This document shows, piece after piece, positions 11,321 through 21,803 of a DNA stretch of 64,000 nt. Below the pieces are notes generated by a model. It was given only the letters and a program-made list of their open reading frames with translations, had not been told where the DNA came from and did not search any database. A program made the position numbers and the translations under genes. The first letter of the stretch is position 1, and every line of letters starts with the position of its first letter. The DNA lies in NCBI GenBank assembly GCA_036429605.1, contig CM071590.1:1922001-1986000 (forward strand). The letters run 5' to 3'. This DNA is from Cladobotryum mycophilum. Its lineage: Eukaryota > Ascomycota > Sordariomycetes > Hypocreales > Hypocreaceae.

Positions 11321-14233
11321 GCCTGCTAAAAGAAAGGAGAGCAAGCGACTCAATCGCAAGCTATTGCTATCAATATCGTATGTATGGACTGGGTGCTAGA
11401 TGCTAGGTAAAAGGTAATACTAGGTGGGTAATGATGATTTCTTGTTGGAAGGGGAACGACTGATAAATAAGAACTAAAGCGACTGCGCGTCGCAGACGCA
11501 GAGCCCCATGGCTTGTAGGAAAGATGAAGAGAGGTGACAAAGAGGCGGGATGGATGGATGGGTGGATGACGAGAGAGGACCTTGGAGTTGTTGTGGCCAC
11601 TACTACTAGGCAGTAGTACTTGTAGTATTTAGTACCTGGATAAGGCGAGACGAGGCGAGGCGAGCTGTAAGCAGGGAATCGACGACGCGTTGTGCATCAC
11701 CTCGTGCCCCTCTATTCGGGTTCAGGTACCTGTATTGGTCAGTGTGCATCGTGACTGCAGAGTACCTACAGTGGGGTAGGGCGCCTATTGGCTGCTGCAG
11801 ACTCCATCCATTGATTGCAAAACATAGCGATGCTACCCTGAATTACATATAAGCATCGTCATTGTCTGGCTGTGTCTCATAATATAATGCCTACTATTAG
11901 GAACATGCACTGGATATTTGCTAGCATTTTCACAGTGCATCCTCCTTGATAACTTAAGCTACCTATTAAGCATTATTACGTATCTGCCAAGGTGCCGCAT
12001 CTATGGAATTGTATGCACACTCCGCTTTCAAGTAACAATTACCTATCAGACCCTGACCTGAAAACTGCAGACTTAGGTGGGGTACATGATGAATGCTAGA
12101 TACTACTGCAGGATAAATTACTCTGAACTACCTCTTGAATACAACATCCATCGCCTAGTCTTTCCATCCAACTGATGTATTTCAACAAAATACATGCGGT
12201 CACGATTGTTCTCCATCGAGTATAAATATGCATATATCCATACCAATCCAAGCCAAGTCATTCAGTTCTTCGGGGTCTCCTCTTCGTCCCACGTGATACT
12301 CAACTTAAACAACAAATTACCGCATCGAGTTGACACATGTCTCAAAAATTCCGCGAATTACTACGGAGTAAAAAGTGACCACGATATGGAAGTCTTATTT
12401 CTCCGTATGAACGTGGATGATGCGAATTGAGTCTGCAAGGGATACAGTTTGCATGTATCCATAGATTGGATCAGGTACAGTCAACTCCATACTCCATACT
12501 CTCGTCCATCATCCCCACATTCTCTCGATATGGATCCAACATCCATCCATGGATGTCATTGTTCAGGCACTAGCGCCGGCTGCTCTGGCTTCCGGTTAGC
12601 TGTCAAGGGGGAGAAAAGCCATTGATCGTGGATGAATTACATCATTGCTGACAAGATGCAGAGAAGAACTTTTTTTATCGTGTCGAGATATCTCTTCTGA
12701 CGACTTGGAATTCTGATATCGTGCAATATTCCGATAATAATGCGATTACATACTGGGTACCTTTGTTCGTACTCTGTTCAACCGTCTCAACCTCTTGATG
12801 GATCACCAAGTGGACAGAGCTGTTGTGGGGCATCAGTGGGACGACCTGTGCTATGCTGACCATCAAACTCAAAGTCTCCTCTTCGGCTGCACCCGAAAAA
12901 TCACTTCCGTCCATCTTGTCGGCCCAGAATCGTGTGTTGTGCTTTGATAGACATCGCAATTACGCACATGATCTAGCAGCTTCTCTGCATGTGATACGCA
13001 AGTTGCTTCTGTCTGGATTTTATTGGCCGCTATGGGTCCGACTCAAGGGGTTGGAAGTCCTCTCAGCAGTCGTGGCATTGCGCGCCCCGAGACAGCTCCC
13101 CCTCTCCTTTGCCCAGATAGATGGGAAGAACTGCCTTGGTTGCTGGGATGGCGCATCGAATCTGCCTGCATGCCATCATTGTCACGGAAAACCACGACAT
13201 TGGTCGTCTGTCCGCCCTATTTTCCCATCATCACATTCTCCCTGCGGACATATCTCCCCTCATCAAGAGTCTGTGCTCGACTGATCCGGCAAGTCGAAAA
13301 AACAACCTTGACGTGCAGCAGGCGTCCTGTCTAATGTGAAGCTAATGCAGGCAACTGCATCTCGAGATGCGACCCTGATTTAAACCCTGTACCATCATGA
13401 CGTTGCACCTCTTCATTGGCTATTCACGGGGCGTTTTTGCTCGAGCCCACCCGGGCGGGGTGGCAAAAGCAGACAACGAATGCCGACGCTATGAGGAGGC
13501 TGGTTGGCTTTACCCTGCATGTACGGGGGACTGCGAGGTGAGTAAATTACTTGCTTCGACTTCTCACGAGGCCACGTATGGACACGGGGAGCGAGATCTT
13601 GCATGCTAGCCTTGGTTCCCCAACGCATCTTCAGGGGTAAAACCAAGTTTTTGGCTCATATGCGATTCACGCATCTGGCCCACCATATGGTGGAGTGATC
13701 AGAAGGTCACACTCTGGTGCAGCCGCAATAGGCCTGTCATCCCATTTACCCACATGCCTTTCGGGGTTTCGATATCACTTCCTTTGCCAGCCAGTTCTAT
13801 GGCTCAGAGCCGTGCTGGGGCTGATCTTGATGGCAAGACAGTCTACCTCAAAGTGGAAGCGGTGGGTGGTGTTGAGATAACTTGTAAAGATATTCTATTT
13901 ATAACAATAGCTACTGCATATAGACACGTCTGTCATTGCTTGCTACATAGTCAGGAACGAGATCCAAGCTGCAGGTCAGTGTACTAGGTAAGTACTCAGG
14001 AGGCAAAGACTGCAGATCAAATTGACTTGCATTTCCTTTTCATCTGCGATACCCAAAGATACTGCATACAAAGATACTAAGTAACCAATACATGAGCAAA
14101 CCCAACTCGCAAGTCATCCATACTACTGCATCCGCCCCCTTTAGACCAGTAATTTCCGACTTCCCCAATAAGTAGTACTGTGCATTCACCAAATGAAACC
14201 GTACAGTCGCACCGTAACTCTCAGAAGGAGCCT
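11321..14233. other. Gene-free interval between HET gene and relic cluster
   Basis: This 2.9-kb interval has only short, overlapping, motif-free frames, including a 153-codon plus-strand frame near 12823-13284 that I could not match to anything. The first few hundred bases upstream of 11320 should be the HET promoter. A relic too decayed to read cannot be excluded. Confidence 0.5.
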
Positions 14234-15102
14234 TCAGGCGCGCTTGCTAACGAACTGTGGGACAAGAGTCCTGCCCGAGTACTCGAGAAGGCCGACTCGC
14301 ACGATCTGGCGCTCATCCTTGCAGTTGATATCGAATCGAAAAGACCGAGTCTTGCCTTGTTTCAATTCCTTGATGCTATCTGCAATTTTGGCCATGGTAA
14401 AGTGGCAGCCGTCTCTCATGTCGGATGCAGGACGCCCAATTTCATGGAACCAGCGGCCATTTTCCATGGCGACCTCCACATGAGGTGGTCTCGCTGGCAG
14501 GAAGGGATCATCTGCGTAGGACTGGGTGGCGGTGTCGGAGTCAAGCGACTCATCCTCGCTCGAGTCGCCTGGGCGATCCTGAAAGAAGTTATAAACGACA
14601 TACACACCGCCAGGCTTGCCATTTTTATTGAGCTGAACGACGACAACAAAACCAGTTGACTTCCACTGGTCTTGGACGCCTCAAAGTGTGGATAGAGGCT
14701 GGTGATGCCGGGCTCGAGAGCGTAGCCGGTGAAGGCACCACCATGATTACACTCACCAAGCAGACTAAACTGAGTTGTCTGCATCTCCATGGCCCAAAGG
14801 AACTTTTTCAGTTTGTCGGAGTTGGTGAAGATGGTCTCGCTGATCAAGTCGAACAGCTCGCTTGACGTAACATGGTGGTTCGCCTGGGTGAGGACTCTGA
14901 TGCATCATGCTTTCTTCCACTCAAAGTACTGCTTCTAGACTTGCGGCTCTGGTTACCTCTCCTTTTCCATCACCTCAATCTTGCCCGAATCCCAATCCAG
15001 CTCACGAAAGATGGGGCGGTTCTCCTCTCTCCAACTGTAGAACTGCTTTTGCAGCGGAGTGAAGTTTTTCCCGAGGTCATTGTCCGAAGTAAAGAGCGAC
15101 AT
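14234..15102 (-). pseudogene. Decayed paralogue of the 1787-2830 gene
   Basis: Read from the ATG at 15102, the frame resembles the N-terminus of the 347-aa protein at 1787: FTPLQKQFYSW against FTPQEKEFYDF, then an LWAMEMQ block against FHWMMEMQ. Three in-frame stops interrupt it: TAA at 14953-14955, TAG at 14935-14937 and TGA at 14905-14907. In the intact gene two of these positions are Trp (TGG) and one is Gln (CAG). After LYPHFEASK the frame shifts between about 14650 and 14690 and continues as GFVVVVQLNKNG and MRDGCHFTMAKIA, matching GFGVVVRLDARG and MRDGCQFTIAKIA. About 80 residues of the linker (roughly 140-222 of the intact protein) are missing at the shift. The C-terminus is open to the stop at 14234. 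It is a non-functional copy. Confidence 0.85.
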
Positions 15103-15584
15103 TGATTTCCAGGCGCTTCAGAAGGGTGGTGCGCGTTTCTCGAGTGAGTGATGATGGGTGTAATGATGTGGGAGGGAGTGATACTTGGGTGATGTTTGGG
15201 AGAACAAGGAAGAGATGAGGGCGAAATCTAGGACGATTGATGAGGTGGCCATGGGTTGGAGTAAAGGGTAAATAAAATAAAATATCGAAAGCTTGATAGT
15301 AGAGCCAAGGTGGCTGCAGATGTGAATACAGAGTGGAGGCGAAGTTATTGACTTCACCCTACCTTAGTTCTGAGGTAAACTTTTTGGTAAGAGTCTCGCT
15401 GAGCGCAAGGAAATTCTCGGTAAGTAGATCAGTAGATTCTCTTTCATTCTACCCACCTACTTATTCTGACGCGTTTCAGCCCGACTGCCTGACACACTTC
15501 GATCTGTGGAAACCCGAAAACTTCCATTTTCGAACAAGCAGGAGATGTACGGATTTCCAAGAGCCAGCAGAAAGCAGCGCCTAG

Positions 15585-16247
15585 AACTTTGTACCCCGGG
15601 CATCTATTTTATCTGTACAGGATACGACCTTGAGGGAAATATGATTCAACCCCCACACCACGATCGGCACAACGCAGGAGTGCCTGGAAAAGTGGTTCGA
15701 GTGGCGCCAGATATGTACAGCGGCACGAGCTACTCACCTCGGCCGCGATATCAAGAGATGGGAGGCATTTCTCACGCGGTACCACGACGTGGAGCAAGCT
15801 CGTTGGAAAGCTAGCAGCTCAGGCACGGATTACGCAGTGATCAAGAAGACTCGAAAGAGTAAGCTCGGTGTAGACGATCTTAAAACCCTTGTTGACCTGA
15901 GGATCGAGATGGTCCAGCAGCAGCTAGTAACAGAGGTCCGAGAGGCTAGCAATGAAGTCGAGGGGGTGACGGCGATGCCTCCAACATTCCTGCCCCGACC
16001 AGGCCATTGAAGAACCATCTAGGGCAGTCCTACTCCGAGGTCGAGGGGGGTCTTAAAGGCAGTCGGCTGCTGTCTTTTGTGTAAGCTCACTGCAGCCTAT
16101 CACGGGGCCAGAGAGGACAGGCTTGATGTTACTGCGGCAGAGTTTAATAGGGAGGGGAAGTTTGACTCTGCTGCGTCGTGTGCAGAGATTTTATGCTCGA
16201 AGCATTGTGTCGGGGAAGTTCAGGTCGCGAGGCCACGAGCCGAGAGT
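15585..16247 (+). pseudogene. Decayed gene of unrecognised family
   Basis: One plus-strand frame keeps protein-like sequence across about 660 bases despite stops. After a TAG at 15582 it reads NFVPRASILSVQDTTLREI, a TGA at 15642, then TTQECLEKWFEWRQICTAAR, KRWEAFLTRYHDVEQARWK and a helical stretch to PPTFLPRPGH. Stops follow at 16008 (TGA) and 16020 (TAG). The same frame resumes as LTAAYHGAREDRLDVTAAEF and ends at a TGA at 16245-16247. That the frame is kept across all stops argues for point decay rather than chance openness. No family recognised and no start can be chosen. It points away from the minus-strand relic at 14234-15102, so the two could once have shared a promoter. Confidence is moderate because no intact relative is available here for comparison. 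Confidence 0.5.
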
Positions 16248-16350
16248 GTATGAGATGTAGGATGGATGTATGATCCTTGGTTGGTATGTGTAACCTAAAT
16301 GTTGCTGGGCATTACTAACGTACTTATTTGTTACCTAAATTCCATTATGT

Positions 16351-16460
16351 TCCTGTCTGTTCCTGTCTGTTCCTGTCTGTTCCTGTCTGTTCCTGTCTGT
16401 TCCTGTCTGTTCCTGTTTGTTCCTGTCTGTTCCTGTTTGTCCTTGTCTTTTCTTGTTTGT
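16351..16460. repeat. 10-bp minisatellite
   Basis: The unit TCCTGTCTGT is repeated head to tail. Units at 16351-16440 comprise seven exact copies and two with a single C-to-T change; two more diverged units extend to 16460. It lies between two gene relics. Confidence 0.95.
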
Positions 16461-16585
16461 TCCCTATGTCTGCCGAGCTTGCTGCAATGTTCATGATTAG
16501 TTATGATAAAGGCGGAACCCTAATAAAGTGAGTATTTAATACATACCAAAACAAACATTCATGTGGCGATATCGTTGGAATTAGC

Positions 16586-17053
16586 TCAGTCTCGGGCGTC
16601 TCGCTCCATGCCCTGTTTAACTTCCCATTGATTGACAGCATAGTCCTTCCCAATTTGTTCCTCAAGGTCCTCAACCCTGTCCAGAAGCTCTCCCAGACTG
16701 GGCACAGGTATGTTATCGATGGAGGCTGGGAAAAATTGTAGATGTTATGTTCTGGTCCATCTCCCAAAAATACCACTCGAAACCTTTGCGTCACATCCGA
16801 GCAGACGTGCAAGTAGTACACTACGCCCTTGCATAAATCTTCAGGCGTAAACTCGACACCGGGTACTTGTTGGAGCCAGCACTCGGACTCCTCAAACTTG
16901 CCCATGTCGTTTATGAGGCTGTCTAGCAACCTCATCATCGTAGTCATCCGATACGTGAGAATAATTGGCCATTTTGCTTTGTCGTCTGGGTTGAATGCCG
17001 GAAGTTTAGGCCTGCCTGCCTCTATACGCCCGAGATTCTGGAGGGTTGCTCAT
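16586..17053 (-). pseudogene. Frameshifted gene of unrecognised family
   Basis: A plausible start at 17053 (MSNPPESRAYRGR) soon runs into a stop, but a neighbouring frame continues as RPKLPAFNPDDKAKWPIIL and then through about 100 residues (LINDMGKFEESECWL, DLCKGVVYYLHVCSD, RFRVVFLGDGPEH). Near a T-run at about 16735-16745 the protein-like signal moves to a third frame: NIPVPSLGELLDRVEDLEEQ, then a stop at 16586. The last part looks like a short coiled coil. I could not place an intron of normal size with the right phase at the second shift, so two indels are the simpler reading. No family recognised. It may be an orphan that is decaying, or two sequencing errors in a small real gene of about 155 aa. 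Confidence 0.45.
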
Positions 17054-18180
17054 CTCTGCTTCGTTGGTGGCAGGAAGGCAACGTGGTTTTGTAATAGAGA
17101 ATGAGACTTCTTGGTAGTTGAATGAATGAATTTTGGGGGTGAAGATATCACACACAAAAAAAGGGGAAAAAACAGAAAAGAAGAGAAAACGAAAATTCTC
17201 GGTGCTCTATATAGCCCTTCATTAATGAAAGTAGAAGTGAGATAGGACTGAGGGAACTACACAATCAATGAGATGATAAATAGTATATTAAGTTACAATA
17301 GAAAGCTATTGCGTTTATAGGTAATTATAATGATGTTAGCAGTCAGAGGGAAATAATATTCTTCACGTCTCCAATTAGGGGAGTATTACTTATTGGGTAG
17401 TTATGATCTATAGAATAATGTATGCACACTTCCATATATATGTATGCAGCATTGACCGCTTGGCTTGACGTGTATATTGTCAAAGGTCCTCGCCTTCTTA
17501 TCGATCTTTGATGTCCTATCTGATGCTTTCTCCTTTTATATTCATCTGTCCACCTTTACCAAGGCAAAGTCATTAATTCTTATATTGTATTCAAGTCCTT
17601 TCGCACGATATATCGTCTCATCAAGAGTCCAATCTGAACGCAATGTACGGGTCCTTCGTTTGCTGCATTCGCATTCACCTGCGAATATCCATACGTGCTA
17701 GCTACGCTATTCCAGATGAGTCATGCAACTCACTAGCGGGAAGTCATCCCCAGGACTCAGTTGCCCCCCCACCCCCTGTAATGACTGATAAGACCGCCCG
17801 CTACACTCCGCTATGGATCAGCTTCCACCCACATGACGTTCCCGAAGTAGAACGTCCATCGCAACGTCACGTCACAAGCTTAACGGTTTCTCGCCCTTTG
17901 TTATATTGTATTGTTGAGGGGGAGGAATAAAAGCTCATCTCTCTCTCTATGCGCTTCTTTTGATTCATGGTGTGAATAAAGTATTCATTTATTTATTTTT
18001 CTCCCCATTACTTTCTCCCCTCCCCGCTGATTCCGGGCTTGGGAATAACGTGACCTCCCCCCCCTGTCTACTCTCGGGTTGCGAGGAACGGAGCGGTAAC
18101 GGCCTTTATCGACTTTTGACATCTCTTGTGCGACGCTTTTTGTGATTTTTGAAACGAGACAAAACCCGAAAAGAAGAAGG
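17054..18180. other. AT-rich spacer and nucleoside-transporter promoter
   Basis: The stretch 17100-17700 is visibly AT-rich compared with its surroundings and has no coding signal. The next 450 bases are C/T-rich leader sequence directly upstream of the transporter ATG at 18181. Confidence 0.55.
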
Positions 18181-19606
18181 ATGGATCGTACAAGGAGGGA
18201 TGACTATCAATCGCTAAGCGATGATGCCGAGGACGGCCATCGGAGTTCAGAGGATGAGGCCCTGCTTGGGGAGATGGAGGAGGTGCCGTTCTCGTGGTTC
18301 GAGTATACCATCTTTTGCTTCCTCGGCGTGGCCATGCTATGGGCCTGGTACGTTTCTTTCTTTCTTAATGCAACATGCCTGATTGTTTGCCCAAAGAGTG
18401 CTAATGTTTGAGGGGTGGATTTACAGGAACATGTTTCTCGCTGCGGCGCCGTATTTCGCATCGCGCTTTGCCGGGGATGAATGGATAGCGGCCAATTTCC
18501 AGTCCACCATCCTGGCCGTCTCGACGATTACGAACCTCGCCACCGTGCTCGTGCTGAGCAACAAGCAATCGTCTGCCTCGTACCCCTTCCGAATCAACCT
18601 CGCCCTCGTCATAAACACCGTCATCTTCGCTTTCCTGACCGTCTCTACGTCCGCCTTCCTGGGCGCCTCACCGGCGCAATACCTGGTGTTCCTGCTGGTG
18701 ATGGTGGGCGCCACGTCGTATGCCGCGGGGCTGCTGCAGAACGGAGGGTACGCTTTCGCGGCTGGGTTTGGGCGGCCGGAGTATATGCAGGCCATCATGG
18801 CTGGCCAGGCAGTCGCGGGTGTTTTACCTGCCGTTGCGCAGGTCGTCACGGTGGTGATGTACCCTCCTAGCAGCGAGACCGACGCAAGCGCTTACAGCTC
18901 TACCGGATCGACCTCTGCGTTCATCTACTTCATGGCCGCTGTGTTTATCTCAGTAGTAACGCTGGGCTCTCTGCTTCCCTTGTTCAAGCGACACAAGGCC
19001 ATCTTGGAGGGCCGTCTCGGCGAACACCTCGCCGAATCCATGGCCAGCCTTCAAGAAGCCGAGCGCTCCGCGCGCAAGGTGGTCTCGCTATGGTATCTCC
19101 TCAAGAAGCTCCGGTGGTTGGCCGGCGGCATCGCCCTTGTCTTCACTGCCACCATGTTCTTCCCTGTTCTCACAACAAAGATCCTGTCCGTGAAGCCAGA
19201 CTCGGGCATACTCTTCCAGCCCTTTGCCTTCATCCCGCTGGGCTTCGTCGTCTGGAACTTGGGAGATTTGAGCGGTAGAATATTAACCATGCTACCCTTT
19301 TCGCTTACGCATAGGCCGGCTTTGCTGTTCTTCCTTGCGGTGCTGAGATTTGGGGAGTTGCCCCTGTATTTCCTCTGCAACATTCACGGTCGTGGCGCCG
19401 TTATCTCGAGTGATTTCTTCTACCTCGTTATTGTACAATTCGTGTTTGGCCTGTCAAACGGCTGGTTGGGTGCCAGTATTATGATGGCGTCTGGGGAATG
19501 GGTCGAGGAGGGAGAGCGCGAGGCCTCGGGTGGTTTCATGGGCATGTGTCTGGTCGCAGGACTGACGATCGGTAGCCTGTTGAGCTTTACAGCTGCCAAG
19601 GTGTAG
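18181..19606 (+). CDS. Equilibrative nucleoside transporter (ENT/SLC29, Fun26-like)
   Basis: A membrane carrier for nucleosides and nucleobases; the yeast relative Fun26 sits in the vacuole membrane. Two exons, 18181-18347 and 18427-19606, with a 79-nt intron closed by TTTACAG, give 448 aa. The first 40 residues are a soluble acidic tail with dileucine-like EDEALL. About eleven hydrophobic segments follow. Family marks are FSWFEYTIFCFLGVAMLWAW at the first membrane helix, the Gly-rich QNGGYAFAAGFGRPEYMQAIMAGQ (listed in part, about 150-175), a large cytosolic loop around 245-285 with the helical EAERSAR, and SNGWLGASIMM near the C-terminus. The ATG at 18181 was preferred over one 39 bases upstream that would add a basic 13-residue extension. 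Confidence 0.92.
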
Positions 19607-20148
19607 ATGAGAGAATACTTGCGCTTCCTTCTTCTTTTACATTTCTGCATCTTGACAGGATTTTCCTTCTCCTGTCAATTTCTACCATACATCAGTGGGA
19701 GTTTCTATTCTTTACACAACAAGGCACTGGGCCTGGGCTTTTGGGATTGGCGTTTGTTAGAACATCTAGACATGGCCGGAGTGTGGGATTACGGGATCAT
19801 GCATGTAATGTGGGAACGGTACGAGATTATTTTGCACAACTAGATTGGAATTGAATGCCTTTGTATACAATGAATGAAGAAATATATTAAAAATGTATAA
19901 AATATCAGAAGGCTACCAATGCCATGTAATGCCGATACCCATACCTACCAATGCTAATTATCCTCCCCAATACGTACCTCGGTTTTTCTCATGTACTCGG
20001 AGTCCTATAAAAAGCTACATATCTTGATTCCGACGCCTTGGCAGCTTAAATGCTGCTGCCTGTACCGCTCTACCCGCATCAGACACGGATGAAAGAAAAC
20101 AACAACTAAATAACAGTGAAAATGATGTTCGTGAAGTGAAGAAAGCCC
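19607..20148. other. Convergent 3' intergenic region
   Basis: Spacer between the nucleoside transporter and ipk1, both ending here. It should carry their 3' UTRs. No gene seen. Confidence 0.6.
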
Positions 20149-21803
20149 TCAAGGGGGACTACCCCTGAGAGGATTGCACACGGCATCTGGTGAGGTGCCC
20201 TCTGGTTCCTTTTTGAACCTCCCCAGAGCCTTTTGTAGAGCCTTGAGGTCTGTCCTGTGTGTATACACTCTCGTTTTCGATTCCAGTTGCAAGACGAGAT
20301 TCTCGACTTCCTCCACATCCGCGGAATTCTTGTCCTCGATAAGGAGAATTTCAGGGTCTCCATTGCGCTTATCGGGTGTCCATTCCAAAGCACACAAGGT
20401 CGGTGGGTGATAATATGTGCCGTCGCAGAGGATCCAGTCAGCTGTGTAAAAGCCACCTTCGATAAGCGACTCTTCTGTCCCTGTCCAATGGCCAATCTTG
20501 ACCTTGGGATTTTTCCAATCGAAATCGCCAAGGCGGATTTTGATAGGTGCGTCACTGTCCGCAGGGATCAATGCAAAACATGTACAATCTCTCAGCGTCA
20601 TGGCTAGCGAGAAGTAAGGATCAGATTGGCTCGCGTTCAAAGGACCCTGTTCATCTAGAAGCCTCTGCTGCGTCCTCAACACATGGATCGCATCGTGATC
20701 CATGATCTTAGCGAGAGCATCCTCAAAGTGATGATCCGCCCCCACGTCTGCTAACTGATGCGCAATCCGAAACGGCGAGTTGACCTGTCGTGGCGCATCC
20801 GAGTTGCCCAAAGCCAAAGGACAAGGCTTGTTTTCAGGACACGGCTTCTTCGCGGCTGGGTTCTGCACGAAATTACGAAGCTCCAGGGCGCATTGCCTGC
20901 ACCGGATGGCGTTTTCGGGAGCGCTGGGGGATTGTGATAGCCACTTGGGCTTGAACTCTATCAGTTCGCAATCATCTCCATCTGCAGGACTGGTGAGTTA
21001 AGTGAGGCAGGGGGCGGAGAGAAAACTAACCACCAGGCCGCATATCTTCTACCAGGAAACCCCAGTTTGCTTGGCCTATAAAGGTGCCTCTAAACTTGGG
21101 TTTCCGTTTATGGTCAATGTTCTGAAGGATGTCGTTGAGCTCATCAACGATGCCAGATTGGTGCAAGACGACAAGTTCCTGGCGCACAGCATGCTCGCCC
21201 AGGATTGGCTTGATAGCCGTGTGGTAAAACTTTTGTTGTAGGAGATAGTTGTATGTTGGTGTTTGGCCCATTGAGGGCACTTTGGCTACTCTCAGCAGCG
21301 AGCCTAAAAATGTACCGGTGAGCAAGGCATCAACTTTTAAAACAGCGTGATAAAATGATAACAAGCGCAAAAAGAATGGGAATAAAGAAAGATTCGCTTA
21401 TACCTTTAAAATGATCACTGATGCGACTACTTCGAGGGACTTTAATTTCAAAAACGGCATTTGCTGCACCCTCACCAACAAGTCGGACTGGCTTGGTGCC
21501 CTTGGGCAGTCTGCTGACCTGGGGTTGGCGGTACATGCTGGATCTGCTATCTCGGGCGCTGAATGGGGTCTCAGGGTCGGCTCTCAAATCCCCAAGAATG
21601 ACCATATCAGCCGGGGTGATCCATGAATAATCTTCATCCTCAGAGTCATCGGCAAGGGAGCCAGTGTTTGAAGGAGAATGTCTCTCCGGGTCAAAAGAGG
21701 ACGAATCGTCATCAAAGCAATCCCCGGCAACGGAGGATCCTTGATTGGAGGCAGAGTCCTCGTTTAGCAGGAGTGGGAAAGGTAATAACGGGTGCAGAGC
21801 CAT
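20149..21803 (-). CDS. ipk1: Inositol-pentakisphosphate 2-kinase
   Basis: It phosphorylates inositol 1,3,4,5,6-pentakisphosphate at position 2 to form phytate (IP6), mainly in the nucleus, where IP6 supports mRNA export. Three exons, 21404-21803, 21034-21303 and 20149-20981, give 500 aa. The first 100 residues are acidic and Ser-rich. The nucleotide-binding box is GEGAANAVFEIKV (about 110-122), followed by FKGSLLRV across the first splice junction. The kinase signature EFKPKWLSQSP comes soon after the second junction, followed by the Cys pair in RCRQCALEL. Later AMTLRDCTCF and the metal-binding RLGDFDWKNPK are present. The ATG at 21803 is the first true ATG of the frame. It is divergent from mdm34 across 3.3 kb. 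Confidence 0.93.

Noticed and set aside
12823..13284. 153-codon plus-strand open frame
   Set aside because: Overlaps other frames of similar length on the same strand; no start context or domain recognised.
14234..14847. Treating the minus-strand paralogue as a spliced functional gene
   Set aside because: Three in-frame stops lie within 17 codons of each other inside an otherwise matching block, and the frame change coincides with a deletion.
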